Shown here piece after piece: positions 27,110 through 36,131 of a DNA stretch of 64,000 nucleotides. The position numbers and the translations under genes were made by a program. The first letter of the stretch is position 1. Each line of letters begins with the position of its first letter. The notes under the pieces were generated by a model that saw nothing but the letters and a program-made list of their open reading frames with translations, did not search any database and was not told the DNA's origin. The DNA comes from Thalassobius sp049116315 (GTDB lineage: Bacteria; Pseudomonadota; Alphaproteobacteria; Rhodobacterales; Rhodobacteraceae). The stretch spans positions 372,001 to 436,000 of the forward strand of contig JAGDZD010000004.1 in assembly GCA_049116315.1 (NCBI GenBank). Reading direction: 5' to 3'.

Positions 27110-27316
27110 TTATACGGCTTTCAGGTTTGTCGCTGCTTCGCGACCGTTGCGGCCGGTTTCAACATCAAACTCAATCTTTTGGTTGTCGGCCAGGCCGGTC
27201 ATGCCCGAACGCTCAACCGCAGAAATGTGTACAAACACATCTTTGCCGCCATCGTCAGGTGCGATAAAGCCGTAGCCTTTGGTTGTGTTGAACCATTTTA
27301 CGGTGCCAGTAGCCAT
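27110..27316 (-). CDS. Cold-shock-domain RNA-binding protein (CspA family)
   Basis: A 68-residue single cold-shock domain: GTVKWFNTTKGYGFI holds RNP1 (KGYGFI) and DVFVHISAV holds RNP2. Such proteins bind single-stranded RNA/DNA and melt RNA structure. GGAG lies 8 bp before ATG 27316. A GGxTGL segment follows. The gene has a long leader (see the next feature), usual for Csp genes. Confidence 0.93.
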   Translation of the reverse strand: MATGTVKWFNTTKGYGFIAPDDGGKDVFVHISAVERSGMTGLADNQKIEFDVETGRNGREAATNLKAV

Positions 27317-27645
27317 CCCGTAATCTCCTTGCAAAGTCCCGCCACACCATGCCGCGGGTTTTATAAAACGCTGACTTTCTAGAAAAAACTTTCGGCAGAA
27401 GTCGCGTCAGAGATTTCGGTATTAGACAGGTTGTGCCAAAATCTAGAATCTCAAATGGCAGTTGGCAAGTTTGTTTCTTACCTCTTTGACCGGTAATGTG
27501 CGTTCACGATCAGAACCCTGTGCATAATTGCAAAATGGGTGGAAATTCACGGCAAACCCCTGCATTCGCTCACATATACAGGTCAGGCCCGCGACGATCG
27601 AAGCAGACTCATTACCTCACAAACACCCTATGCGGGTTTTTAATG
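27317..27645. other. Leader/promoter region between csp and the FAD oxidoreductase gene
   Basis: About 330 bp with no supported gene. Part is the 5' leader of the minus-strand csp gene, including a TTTCTAGAAA palindrome near 27377-27386 and an A/T-rich stretch to 27490. The rest is the region downstream of the FAD oxidoreductase gene, which ends at 27646. No hairpin with a T-tract was identified for that gene. Confidence 0.5.
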
Positions 27646-28716
27646 TCAAAATCTCTCGGGACGGTAGGGGCGCAACAACGGGGCACGCACATCATCAAGG
27701 ATCTCTTGCGTTGCAATTTCAGCGGTGATCGCCGCCAAAGTTGCCCCGCTGTGCATCACCGCAAGGTACAGACCTTTGGTTTGGGTGGCCCCAATAACGG
27801 GCAATCCATCCTTGGGTACAGGACGCATAGCAAGGGTCACCTGATCCCATTTAATGGCGATATCGGGCAAATACCGTTGCAACCGTTTTTCAGCGGCTTC
27901 GGCCAGTTCTGCGATATTCGGCACGGTTTCAGACGCATCTGATTGATGCGCGGCCGCGGCAGGCAAAATCAAATGACCCGATGAATCCTGCCGCAATTCC
28001 AGATCAGGCGCGACCACAATCTGGCTGAGAACCTGAGGCAGCGGCGAGGTTTGCAAAATCACACCGGGACGACGCAGCATCGGCAAAGACAGCCCTACTG
28101 TGGACATCAGTTGTGAGCTGCCGGTGCCGGCGGCCAAAATCACCTGATCTGCACCAATAATCCCGTGGTTGGTTCGCACGCCAATCAGCTTGGAATTTGA
28201 TTCAATGAGGTCGGTCACTTCGACCCCTGCCATCACCCGGGCGCCCAAGGCTTGGGCCGCCATCAGCAACTGCCCCACAACTTGACCGGTTTCGGCAACG
28301 CCCTCTGCAGGGAACCCCAGCGCTTCGTCAGGTAAATCGGCAAAATCTGGCAGGCGCCGTTTCAGGTCGGACCGGTTGAGATGATCCACCGGATAGCCCA
28401 AAGAGCCGAGTTTGCGCCGCATATCCTGCAACGCCTCCCCCTGCTCTTCCCACCACAGCGCCCCGGGCCAGCGGATCGATAATTCGGGCAGATCCGCCTT
28501 GAGGCGACGCCAAGCCTCCATCCCGGACATGCGCAGGCGGAAATGGTCTTCGTCAGCAAAGAACGAGGCATTCAACCAGCCAAAGCTGCGCCCCGAAGCG
28601 GCCTGCCCCGGCAGGCCTGCTTCGATCACCGTGACTTGCGCACCGCGCCGGGCCAATTGAAACGCCAAAGCCGAGCCAATCAACCCGGCCCCTACGATTG
28701 CGATCCGTTGCGCCAT
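27646..28716 (-). CDS. FAD-dependent oxidoreductase of the DAO family
   Basis: A 356-residue flavoprotein. IAIVGAGLIGSALAFQLARRG is the FAD-binding Rossmann motif (GxGxxG seen as GAGLIG), followed by ASGRSFGWLNAS near residue 40; the C-terminal part has PVPKDGLPVIGAT and HSGATLA, typical of D-amino-acid oxidase/glycine oxidase-like enzymes. It presumably oxidises an amine or N-methyl amino acid; the substrate is unknown. No companion subunits are present. Confidence 0.87.
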   Translation of the reverse strand: MAQRIAIVGAGLIGSALAFQLARRGAQVTVIEAGLPGQAASGRSFGWLNASFFADEDHFRLRMSGMEAWRRLKADLPELSIRWPGALWWEEQGEALQDMRRKLGSLGYPVDHLNRSDLKRRLPDFADLPDEALGFPAEGVAETGQVVGQLLMAAQALGARVMAGVEVTDLIESNSKLIGVRTNHGIIGADQVILAAGTGSSQLMSTVGLSLPMLRRPGVILQTSPLPQVLSQIVVAPDLELRQDSSGHLILPAAAAHQSDASETVPNIAELAEAAEKRLQRYLPDIAIKWDQVTLAMRPVPKDGLPVIGATQTKGLYLAVMHSGATLAAITAEIATQEILDDVRAPLLRPYRPERF

Positions 28717-28767
28717 TCTTTACTCCTGTAGAAACCTACGTAACTCTTTACAGGCTAGCTTTGAGAC

Positions 28768-29196
28768 ATGGACGCGCAAGAGATAATCGACCATTTACAA
28801 CTAGAACCGCACCCCGAAGGTGGATTTTATCGGCAAACTTGGGCTGAAACCTGTCCCGCGGGGCAACGTCCCGCCGGAACCAGCATTTATTTCCTGCTAA
28901 AAGCCGAAGAAAGCAGCCACTGGCATCGGGTCGATGCAGTTGAAATCTGGCACTATTATGCTGGCGCGCCTTTAATTTTATCTCGGGCGGCGGATGAACA
29001 TGGCCCGGCCAGCGAAACCCTGTTGGGACCCGACTTGATGGCGGGTGAGCAGCCGCAATTGATTGTTCCCAAAGACCATTGGCAAGCAGCGCGCACCACC
29101 GGAGCCTTTACACTGGTTGGCTGCACCGTGTCGCCCGGATTTCAGTTTTCTGGATTTGAGTTGGCACCAGTAGGTTTTGACATCCCTGCGACATAA
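28768..29196 (+). CDS. DUF985 cupin-fold protein
   Basis: A 142-residue single cupin of the DUF985 (yeast YML079w-like) family: LEPHPEGGFYRQTW at the start, SIYFLLKAEESSHWHRVDAVEIWHYYAG in the middle (metal-type His residues in SSHWHRV and WHYYAG), and GCTVSPGFQFSGFEL at the end. The fold resembles sugar epimerases, but no activity is established. It is divergent from the FAD oxidoreductase, 51 bp apart. Confidence 0.87.
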   Translation: MDAQEIIDHLQLEPHPEGGFYRQTWAETCPAGQRPAGTSIYFLLKAEESSHWHRVDAVEIWHYYAGAPLILSRAADEHGPASETLLGPDLMAGEQPQLIVPKDHWQAARTTGAFTLVGCTVSPGFQFSGFELAPVGFDIPAT

Positions 29197-29277
29197 GATC
29201 TCTTGGCACCGTGTCACGCTGACAAAGATATCTTGGGGACTATCCTTTGCGTGCGATGCTGAACCACGAGGGAAAAG

Positions 29278-29805
29278 ATGTCTGTATTGAACCGTATTGC
29301 CCACGCGATGATTGCCAAAGCAGAACGCCGGGTTGGCGTCACTTTTGAGTATGCGCACCATATTGCGGATGTCAGCTTGACCTTGCTGGGCCGCTACAAT
29401 CGTCTGTTTGGATTTCTAGATCCGCGCAAAAACCTACCGACCGAAGCTTATCACGCTGCCCGTTTACGTGGGGCCTTGTCGGCGGATTGCGGCACCTGTG
29501 TGCAGGCGGAAATGAACCTTGCGGCCATGGCCGGATTGTCCGCCGACTGGTGCGATACCATTCTAAGCGCAACGCCAACCTCGCCAGATATTCAGGCCGT
29601 GATCACCCTTTGTGATGCGGTGACACGTGATCGGACCGACGCCCCCGAGGCGCGCGACCACCTGCGGGCGACCTATGGCGAGGCGGGCTTGATCGAATTG
29701 GTTTTTGCGATGAATGGCGCGGCGATGTTGCCGGGGATCAAACGCGGGTTGGGATATGCCACGGCCTGCGATCTGAGCGTCATTCGCAAAACACAACGGG
29801 CATAG
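29278..29805 (+). CDS. AhpD-like (carboxymuconolactone decarboxylase fold) protein
   Basis: A 175-residue all-helical protein with a CxxC motif (CGTC at residues 71-74) in the context RGALSADCGTCVQAEMN, typical of AhpD-like peroxidase partners or CMD-fold enzymes. Vicinal cysteines suggest a thiol redox role, but the family is broad. It stands 82 bp after the DUF985 gene and may share its transcript. Confidence 0.75.
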   Translation: MSVLNRIAHAMIAKAERRVGVTFEYAHHIADVSLTLLGRYNRLFGFLDPRKNLPTEAYHAARLRGALSADCGTCVQAEMNLAAMAGLSADWCDTILSATPTSPDIQAVITLCDAVTRDRTDAPEARDHLRATYGEAGLIELVFAMNGAAMLPGIKRGLGYATACDLSVIRKTQRA

Positions 29806-29812
29806 CCCCAAA

Positions 29813-29848
29813 CAAAAGGGCCGCCCAGTCCATCGGCTTGGGCGACCC
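29813..29848 (-). terminator. Terminator of the zwf-pgl-pgi operon
   Basis: Read on the minus strand, GGGTCGCCCA and TGGGCGGCCC form a 10-bp stem with one mismatch, followed by TTTTGTTT. It begins about 40 bp after the pgi stop. It may also end transcription of the convergent AhpD-like gene less efficiently, since the plus side lacks a T-tract. Confidence 0.8.
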
Positions 29849-29887
29849 TGTTAGACGGTTTGACGTTTTGACGGTGGCAAGGCCGGT

Positions 29888-31486
29888 TTAGCCGCGCAGA
29901 TGCGCCACCAGCATTTGTGTTGATCCATCCTTGTCTTTGGCGGATTGCGCACCTGACAGAACCGGACCCAGCGCCATGGCCAGCTCTTTGCCCAATTCCA
30001 CGCCCCATTGGTCGTAAGAGTTGATGCCCAAGATGACACCTTCGACAAAGACACGGTGCTCATAAAGCGCCACGATCTGCCCCAACACAAACGGTGTCAG
30101 TTGATCATAAACCAATGTGGTCGAAGGGCGATTGCCGGGGAAGACACGGTGACGCGCTTGACGATCCAACTCATCTCCGGTCAGGCCCTTGGCCGCCATG
30201 ATGGCCGTGGCCTCGGCCAAAGACCGCCCCTTCATCAAGGCCTCGGATTGGGCCAAGCAATTGGCAACCAACAGCTGATGATGATGCGCCAGATCGGGTT
30301 CATGGCTTTGTTTGCCAACCATAAACTCGCATGGAACCGGCGCGGTACCCTGATGGATCAACTGATAGAAGGCATGTTGACCGTTTGTGCCCGGCTCGCC
30401 CCAGACAACGGGGCCAGACACCGACGTCAGTTCTTTGCCGTCCATCGACACGCGCTTGCCGTTGCTTTCCATTTCCAGCTGCTGCAAATAGGCCGGCAGC
30501 CGCTCTAAACGTTGCTCATAGGGCAACACCGCGCGGGTGGCATAGCCAAGCCCTTGATGGTGCCACATGCCAACCAACGCCAGCAAAACCGGCAGGTTTT
30601 GGTCCAGATCAGCTGTGCAGAAATGTTGGTCCATCGCCGCGGCTCCGGCTAGGAACTCTGCAAAATTGTCAGGACCTATGGCCAACATCACAGGCAAGCC
30701 AATCGGCCCCCACATCGAGTAGCGCCCGCCAACCCAATCCTCAAAACCAAACACCCGGTCGGTTGCGATGCCAAAGGCCGCCGTTTTTTCCGCCGAAGTC
30801 GAGAGCGCTGCGAATTGGGCGCCGGGATCTTGCACTTTGGTGGCCATCCACGCTTTGGCCGAGGCCGCGTTGGTCATGGTTTCAATGGTGGTAAAGGTCT
30901 TTGAGGCCACAATCACCAATGTGGTTTCAGGGTTAAGCCCCTCAAGCACATCCGCCAGATGCGCCCCATCGATGTTAGACACAAAATGTGCGCGCGGCCC
31001 GTCATGGTAAGGGGCCAACGACTTGGCCGCCATCACCGGTCCAAGATCAGACCCACCAATCCCGATGTTCACCACATCAGTGATGGCACCACCCTGCCCT
31101 TTGAATTCGCCCGAACGCACCGCGCTGGCAAAGGCCGCCATGCGCTGACGGGTGGCCAGAACCTCGGGCATGACATCCTGTCCATCGACAAAGATCTTGG
31201 TGCCTTCTGGGGCCCTTAGCGCTGTGTGCAACACTGCGCGCCCTTCGGTTTCGTTGATCGCTTCGCCGCCAAACATTGCCGCCCGGCGTCCCGCCAGATC
31301 AGCCGCTTCGGCCATGCCAAGCAGAAAGGCTTTGGTTTCCGCATCAATGTTGGTTTTGCTGAAATCAAACAGCAATCCATCTGCCGAGACGCTAAAGTCC
31401 TGGGCCCGATTTGGGTCGTCAAACAGCCCTAAGATTTGGCGGTCCGCCACGCGTGCCGCCAAGGATGCAAGTGTTGTCAGGTCCAT
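29888..31486 (-). CDS. pgi: Glucose-6-phosphate isomerase
   Basis: A 532-residue Pgi. GIGGSDLGPVMAAKSL, ASKTFTTIETM, and DWVGGRYSMWGPIGLPV cover the phosphate- and substrate-binding loops, and the catalytic base region QLIHQGTAPVPCEFM with the following SYDQWGVELGK is intact. It interconverts glucose-6-P and fructose-6-P. ATG 31486 overlaps the pgl stop by 1 bp (TAATG); the frame extends 12 bp upstream to a TTG that lies inside pgl and is not needed. Confidence 0.96.
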   Translation of the reverse strand: MDLTTLASLAARVADRQILGLFDDPNRAQDFSVSADGLLFDFSKTNIDAETKAFLLGMAEAADLAGRRAAMFGGEAINETEGRAVLHTALRAPEGTKIFVDGQDVMPEVLATRQRMAAFASAVRSGEFKGQGGAITDVVNIGIGGSDLGPVMAAKSLAPYHDGPRAHFVSNIDGAHLADVLEGLNPETTLVIVASKTFTTIETMTNAASAKAWMATKVQDPGAQFAALSTSAEKTAAFGIATDRVFGFEDWVGGRYSMWGPIGLPVMLAIGPDNFAEFLAGAAAMDQHFCTADLDQNLPVLLALVGMWHHQGLGYATRAVLPYEQRLERLPAYLQQLEMESNGKRVSMDGKELTSVSGPVVWGEPGTNGQHAFYQLIHQGTAPVPCEFMVGKQSHEPDLAHHHQLLVANCLAQSEALMKGRSLAEATAIMAAKGLTGDELDRQARHRVFPGNRPSTTLVYDQLTPFVLGQIVALYEHRVFVEGVILGINSYDQWGVELGKELAMALGPVLSGAQSAKDKDGSTQMLVAHLRG

Positions 31487-32157
31487 TACTTCGCCCAATG
31501 TATCGTTGCGTTGTCCAGAACAGCTTTGACGGGGGCCTCTTCCAGCGTCGCATGGCGCGCTTTGTTCAGGGCCTCCATTTTCTCGTCACCGGTGACAACA
31601 ATATGAATGTTCACTGCGTCGCGCAAAACCCGCGCCGACAGTGTGATCCGCTGTTCGTCCAATCCTTCGGCCTTCATTGGCACCAGCACTGGCGCTTTGG
31701 GATCCAGCGCAAGGCCAAGATTATCACCACGTGGGAACAGCGAAGCGGTGTGCATATCCGCGCCCATGCCCAACAGCAAAACCGAAATTGGCAAGCTGGG
31801 GGACAGCTGCGCTTCGAGATCCGCAATCGCGTCCTCGGGGTTTTCAATTGGCAGATAAAGCGGCAGGTACTTGGCCGCCGACGCCTTGTCTGTCAGCAAA
31901 CGCTCTTTGATCAAGCCGGTGTTCGAACGCGGGCTATCTTCGGACACCCAACGTTCGTCACTTAGCATGACGTCCACCCGATCCCACGCGAGGTCGACGG
32001 CGCAAAGGTCATCAAAGATGGGCCCCGGCGTGGTGCCACCGGGCACCACCAATGTCGCGCGCTCTTCGTGATGCAGGGTGTTGGCCAACTCACCAGCTAG
32101 GATATTGGCCAGATCAAGCGCCAGCATGTCGCGATCTGCATATTCAATCAGTTTCAT
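31486..32157 (-). CDS. pgl: 6-phosphogluconolactonase
   Basis: A 223-residue DevB-type lactonase: LVVPGGTTPGPIFDDL at the start of the SIS-like core, DVMLSDERWV, GMGADMHTASLFPRGDN. It hydrolyses 6-phosphogluconolactone, the product of the neighbouring zwf enzyme. Overlaps zwf by 4 bp and pgi by 1 bp, so the three are translationally coupled. Confidence 0.95.
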   Translation of the reverse strand: MKLIEYADRDMLALDLANILAGELANTLHHEERATLVVPGGTTPGPIFDDLCAVDLAWDRVDVMLSDERWVSEDSPRSNTGLIKERLLTDKASAAKYLPLYLPIENPEDAIADLEAQLSPSLPISVLLLGMGADMHTASLFPRGDNLGLALDPKAPVLVPMKAEGLDEQRITLSARVLRDAVNIHIVVTGDEKMEALNKARHATLEEAPVKAVLDNATIHWAK

Positions 32158-33608
32158 GCGCGCACCTCCCGCCAGCGGCGTCCATCGCGATGCATCAACA
32201 TCAAGGCCTCTTCGGGGCCAGAACTGCCGGTGTCATAGGTTTCAGGCTTGTCGCCTCGCGCTTTCCAGCCCTCCAAGATCGGGTCTGTCCAGCTCCAGGC
32301 CGCTTCGACTTCGTCGCCGCGCATGAACAATGTTTGGTTGCCCCGGATCACATCCATGATCAACCGCTCATAGGCATCCGAAGCGTTATCCGCCTCTGGT
32401 CCCAACGCATCCGAGAAGGTCATATCCAAAGGCACGTCAACCAAACGCATGCCCCCCGGTCCGGGTTCTTTGATGGTCACATCCAGATCGATGCCTTCGT
32501 TGGGCTGCAATCGAATGTTCAACACGTTGCGGTGTCGCCCGGCGTCAGCGGGGAAGATCGAATGAGGCGTCTCTTTGAAGACCACCGCAATTTCGCTGGA
32601 GCGCGCGCGCATCCGTTTGCCGGTGCGCAGATAAAACGGGGTGCCGGCCCAACGCCAGTTGCTGATATTGACCTTCATCGCCACAAAGCTTTCGGTCTTA
32701 GAGGCGGGATCCCCACAATCTTCGAGATACCCCGTTTGCGTTCCATCCCCAAGATACTGACCACGCACAAGATCTTCGGCTTCGACAGGATCCAAAGCGC
32801 GGATCACCTTAAGCTTTTCGTCGCGCACAGCGTCAGGTTCAAACTTGGCCGGGGCTTCCATCGCGATCAGGCACAGCAGCTGCATCAAATGGTTTTGCAC
32901 CATGTCCCGCATGGCACCAGAGCGATCATAATATTCGCCGCGCCCTTCGACGCCCACAGTTTCCGCCACAGTGATCTGAATGTGATCAACGTATTGGCTG
33001 TTCCACAGTGGTTCAAACAGCATGTTCCCAAAGCGGATCGCCATCAGGTTTTGAACGGTTTCTTTGCCCAAATAGTGGTCGATGCGATAAATTTGGCTTT
33101 CGTCAAAGTGATCCGCCAGCGATTTGTTCAGCGCCTGCGCAGACGCCAAGTCACGACCAAATGGTTTTTCGACCACGATACGGGTGTCAGCCTCGGCCAG
33201 TTTGAAGTGACGCAGACGTTCAGCCAGAACCCCAAACAAGCTTGGTGCCACTGAGAAATAGAACGCACGGATTTTGCCTTTGCGCAGATGACCGCCCAGT
33301 TCAGCCCAACCGGCCTCGCCTTTGGCGTCAACTTTGACATAGCCCAGCAGCCCAAGGAAGGCCTTCAACTGTGCCGCATCAGGTTTGGGACCAGGATTGA
33401 ACTCACCAATCGCATCCGCCACCAATGCGCGATATGCCTCTGCATCCAAATCAGAGCGCGCCGCCCCGATGATCTGAGAATCTTCAGGAAGTTGCCCAGA
33501 GCAAAAGCGACGAAACAATGCCGGGAGAATCTTGCGACGGGCCAGATCGCCGGTGCCGCCAAAGACAACGAGATCGAAAGGCGCGACGGGGATTACACGC
33601 GAAACCAT
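32154..33608 (-). CDS. zwf: Glucose-6-phosphate 1-dehydrogenase
   Basis: A 484-residue enzyme: VVFGGTGDLARRKILPALF is the NADP-binding region, RIDHYLGKE the active-site signature, with VEKPFGRD nearby. It oxidises glucose-6-P to the lactone, feeding the Entner-Doudoroff or pentose-phosphate route. First gene of zwf-pgl-pgi. The GTTAGCGCTATC operator lies 43 bp upstream, close to the ribosome site, which fits repression. No edd/eda genes are in the window. Confidence 0.96.
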   Translation of the reverse strand: MVSRVIPVAPFDLVVFGGTGDLARRKILPALFRRFCSGQLPEDSQIIGAARSDLDAEAYRALVADAIGEFNPGPKPDAAQLKAFLGLLGYVKVDAKGEAGWAELGGHLRKGKIRAFYFSVAPSLFGVLAERLRHFKLAEADTRIVVEKPFGRDLASAQALNKSLADHFDESQIYRIDHYLGKETVQNLMAIRFGNMLFEPLWNSQYVDHIQITVAETVGVEGRGEYYDRSGAMRDMVQNHLMQLLCLIAMEAPAKFEPDAVRDEKLKVIRALDPVEAEDLVRGQYLGDGTQTGYLEDCGDPASKTESFVAMKVNISNWRWAGTPFYLRTGKRMRARSSEIAVVFKETPHSIFPADAGRHRNVLNIRLQPNEGIDLDVTIKEPGPGGMRLVDVPLDMTFSDALGPEADNASDAYERLIMDVIRGNQTLFMRGDEVEAAWSWTDPILEGWKARGDKPETYDTGSSGPEEALMLMHRDGRRWREVRA

Positions 33609-33650
33609 GCTGTTTTCCTTGTTCTGGCCCGATAGCCGGGCCGTTGTAAT

Positions 33651-33662
33651 GTTAGCGCTATC
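33651..33662. promoter_or_regulatory. Operator GTTAGCGCTATC upstream of zwf-pgl-pgi
   Basis: One change from the perfect palindrome before eno. It lies between 43 and 54 bp upstream of the zwf start, where it could overlap the promoter. The sharing of the element by eno and zwf suggests one regulator of central carbon flux. Confidence 0.6.
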
Positions 33663-33796
33663 AGGTGCTTCTTAATAGAAGCCTTTCCAACAGTCTAGCA
33701 TTCAATCGGTCAATCACAATGGCGTGCTTAGATCGTCACGGGCTTTCCTCCAAATTCTTCAGAGGCTAAAACTGTTTACGGTTGGAGGATATGGCC

Positions 33797-34747
33797 ATGA
33801 AAGACACGCACACGGACGCCAATACTGGCAAATTTTTGGACCCCTTGCGCACAGCGAACGGCCAAGACCGGGCCACCGTTGCGCTGTCAAACCCGCAGAC
33901 GCTGTGGTTCAACACCGGCACGCTGTGCAATATCACCTGCCAAAATTGCTACATCGAAAGCTCGCCAACCAATGACGCGCTGGTCTATCTGACCAAGGCT
34001 GAGGTTGAGAGCTATCTGGACCAGCTGGAAGAGCGCCAATGGGGGGTGCGTGAAATCGCCTTTACCGGCGGCGAACCTTATATGAACCCGCAGATGAACG
34101 AGATGACCCGCGCCGCGTTGGAGCGCGGGTATGAGGTCTTGGTGCTCAGCAACGCCATGTTGCCAATGATGCGCCCATCGGTGCGCCATGGCATCACCCA
34201 GCTTGCGGCTGAGTTCCCCGGCAAATTAACCGTGCGGGTGTCCTTGGATCATTGGGACAAAACCCATCACGACACCGAACGGGGCCAAGGCAGTTTTGAG
34301 CGCAGCCTGATGGGCATGGATTTCCTACAGGGCACCGAAGCTAAGATGGCCGTGGCCGGGCGGATGCTGTGGCACGAAAGTGAAGCCAGCGCCCGCGACG
34401 GCTATGCCCAGCTGTTTGCCAAACGTGGCTATGCCATTGATGCGCAAGATCCCGCGATGTGTGTGTTGTTTCCTGAAATGGACACCTCGGTGGAAGTGCC
34501 CGAAATCACCACAGCCTGCTGGGACATTTTGAACACATCACCGGACACGATGATGTGTGCCTCTTCACGCATGGTGGTCAAGCGCAAAGGCGCAGAGACC
34601 CCCAGCGTCCTGGCCTGCACGTTGTTGCCTTATGAGCCTGAATTTGAGCTTGGCACCAGTTTGGCCGAGGCAGAGCAAAAGGTTGCGCTGAACCATCCTC
34701 ATTGTGCAAAATTCTGTGTGTTGGGCGGCGCGAGCTGTTCGGCCTAG
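33797..34747 (+). CDS. Radical SAM protein with Cys-rich C-terminus
   Basis: A 316-residue radical SAM enzyme. CNITCQNC at residues 44-51 is the CxxxCxxC that binds the 4Fe-4S cluster and SAM; EIAFTGGEPYMNP is the glycine-rich SAM loop. Near the end, HPHCAKFCVLGGASCSA plus CASS and LACTLL give further cysteines that could hold an auxiliary cluster. The substrate is unknown, and no peptide precursor is seen nearby. ATG 33797 is used because GGAGG at 33784-33788 has the right spacing; ATG 33791 would be too close. Confidence 0.85.
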   Translation: MKDTHTDANTGKFLDPLRTANGQDRATVALSNPQTLWFNTGTLCNITCQNCYIESSPTNDALVYLTKAEVESYLDQLEERQWGVREIAFTGGEPYMNPQMNEMTRAALERGYEVLVLSNAMLPMMRPSVRHGITQLAAEFPGKLTVRVSLDHWDKTHHDTERGQGSFERSLMGMDFLQGTEAKMAVAGRMLWHESEASARDGYAQLFAKRGYAIDAQDPAMCVLFPEMDTSVEVPEITTACWDILNTSPDTMMCASSRMVVKRKGAETPSVLACTLLPYEPEFELGTSLAEAEQKVALNHPHCAKFCVLGGASCSA

Positions 34748-34813
34748 GCGTTCTGCCGGGCCTTTGCAGCGATTTTGCCGCAGCCTGACCCAATCGAGCC
34801 CCAAAGCGAGGCC

Positions 34814-34897
34814 TACGGCCAGGGGGCTTTGCCCCCACCGCTCCAGTCTGCCAAGGCAGTCTGGACCTCCCCCCAAGGTATTTGATCCAAGAAAAAG
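34814..34897. repeat. GC-rich hairpin repeat with AAGGTATTTGATCCAAG tail
   Basis: GGGGGC-TTT-GCCCCC (34822-34836), then a 10-bp imperfect stem around CTGCC-AA-GGCAG (34842-34865), then CCCCCCCAAGGTATTTGATC and CAAGAAAAAG. I recall structures of this type scattered in intergenic regions of Rhodobacteraceae genomes; here it lies between the convergent radical SAM and anmK genes. It may act as a terminator or be a mobile short repeat. Confidence 0.6.
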
Positions 34898-34933
34898 CCA
34901 AAAGGGCGCGCCCAAACGCCCCCTGTGTGGGGA

Positions 34934-36028
34934 TCAATCTGGGCGGCTGAGGACACCGCCGCCCACCAAAGCTGGCACGCCCGTGGTTTGCGGGCTGGAG
35001 GTTGCCATGCCGTTGGCCACGCGCACCGCGAGGAAGGCAAAGGCCTGTGCTTCGAGCATATCGCCGTTCAAGCCTTGCGCCTCGATTGGGTGCACCGGAC
35101 AATCCAGACCGGCTTGCAGCATTTGCATCATCACCGGGTTGTGTCGGCCTCCGCCTGTGACCAAAAGCTGTGTGGGTAGGGTTGGGCAATGCTCCATGGC
35201 CTGCATCACCGCCGCGGCGGCCATACCGGTCATTGTGGCAGCTGCGTCATGGTCATTGAGTTCGCGCACCAGATCCAACATGTCCGAAAAGGCATCGCGA
35301 TCCAGCGATTTGGGGGGGATCTTGGGAAAGAAGGGATCGTCAAGGAAGAGTTCGAGCGCGCCGGTCACCACTTCGCCCGTGGCCGCAAGCGCCCCATCTT
35401 TGTCAAAAGGCTGATTGCGCCGCGCCATCAACAGGTCATTGAGCGGCGCATTGGCGGGACCGGTGTCAAAGGCCAATAGGGCCGCCGGGTCTTCGGGGTG
35501 ATCACAGCGCGGATCGATCCAAGTGATATTGCCAACACCGCCCAAATTGAGAATCGCCAATGGTCTATCGGCAGTGATCCATTTGGCACAGGCAAAGTGA
35601 AAGAAAGGCGCCAGCGGTGCCCCTTGGCCGCCAAGCTCGACGTCGCTGCTGCGAAAATCCCACACCACCGGCGTGCCATATTTTTCCGCCAAAGCCGCCC
35701 CATTGCCCAGCTGATGCGTGCCCCGACCCACCGGATCATGGGCCAAGGTTTGACCGTGAAAGCCCACCAGATCCACATCCTGAAACTCGGCCATCACCTC
35801 GAGATGGGCTTGTTCAATGATTTCTTGGGCTTCTTGGGTGTCATCCCCGTGCCATTTGCCCAAAGCTGCCTGCAAAACCGCCCGCTCTGCGGGGCTGTAA
35901 GGGCGATAGGCTGTGGGGCCAAATTCGATGATTTCTGTGCCATCTGTGCGCAGCATCGCCGCATCCACCCCATCCAAGGAGGTGCCTGACATGGTGCCAA
36001 GGGCCCAAAGGGGCGATGTGTCTTTCAT
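34934..36028 (-). CDS. anmK: Anhydro-N-acetylmuramic acid kinase
   Basis: A 364-residue AnmK. GTMSGTSLDGVDAAML is the ATP-binding start, followed by GFHGQTLAHDP, LNLGGVGNITWI, and DTGPANAPLND. It cleaves and phosphorylates 1,6-anhydroMurNAc to MurNAc-6-P in peptidoglycan recycling. Divergent from tyrS. The adjacency anmK-tyrS is common in proteobacteria. Confidence 0.95.
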   Translation of the reverse strand: MKDTSPLWALGTMSGTSLDGVDAAMLRTDGTEIIEFGPTAYRPYSPAERAVLQAALGKWHGDDTQEAQEIIEQAHLEVMAEFQDVDLVGFHGQTLAHDPVGRGTHQLGNGAALAEKYGTPVVWDFRSSDVELGGQGAPLAPFFHFACAKWITADRPLAILNLGGVGNITWIDPRCDHPEDPAALLAFDTGPANAPLNDLLMARRNQPFDKDGALAATGEVVTGALELFLDDPFFPKIPPKSLDRDAFSDMLDLVRELNDHDAAATMTGMAAAAVMQAMEHCPTLPTQLLVTGGGRHNPVMMQMLQAGLDCPVHPIEAQGLNGDMLEAQAFAFLAVRVANGMATSSPQTTGVPALVGGGVLSRPD

Positions 36029-36131
36029 TGGCCAACTCCTGAACGTCTGCCTTGCGAGGGAAGAAAACCGGTTTCCCCTTATTGCAATGCATTCTATACG
36101 TTGCAGATCAACGCTGTAAGGGACAAAAACA

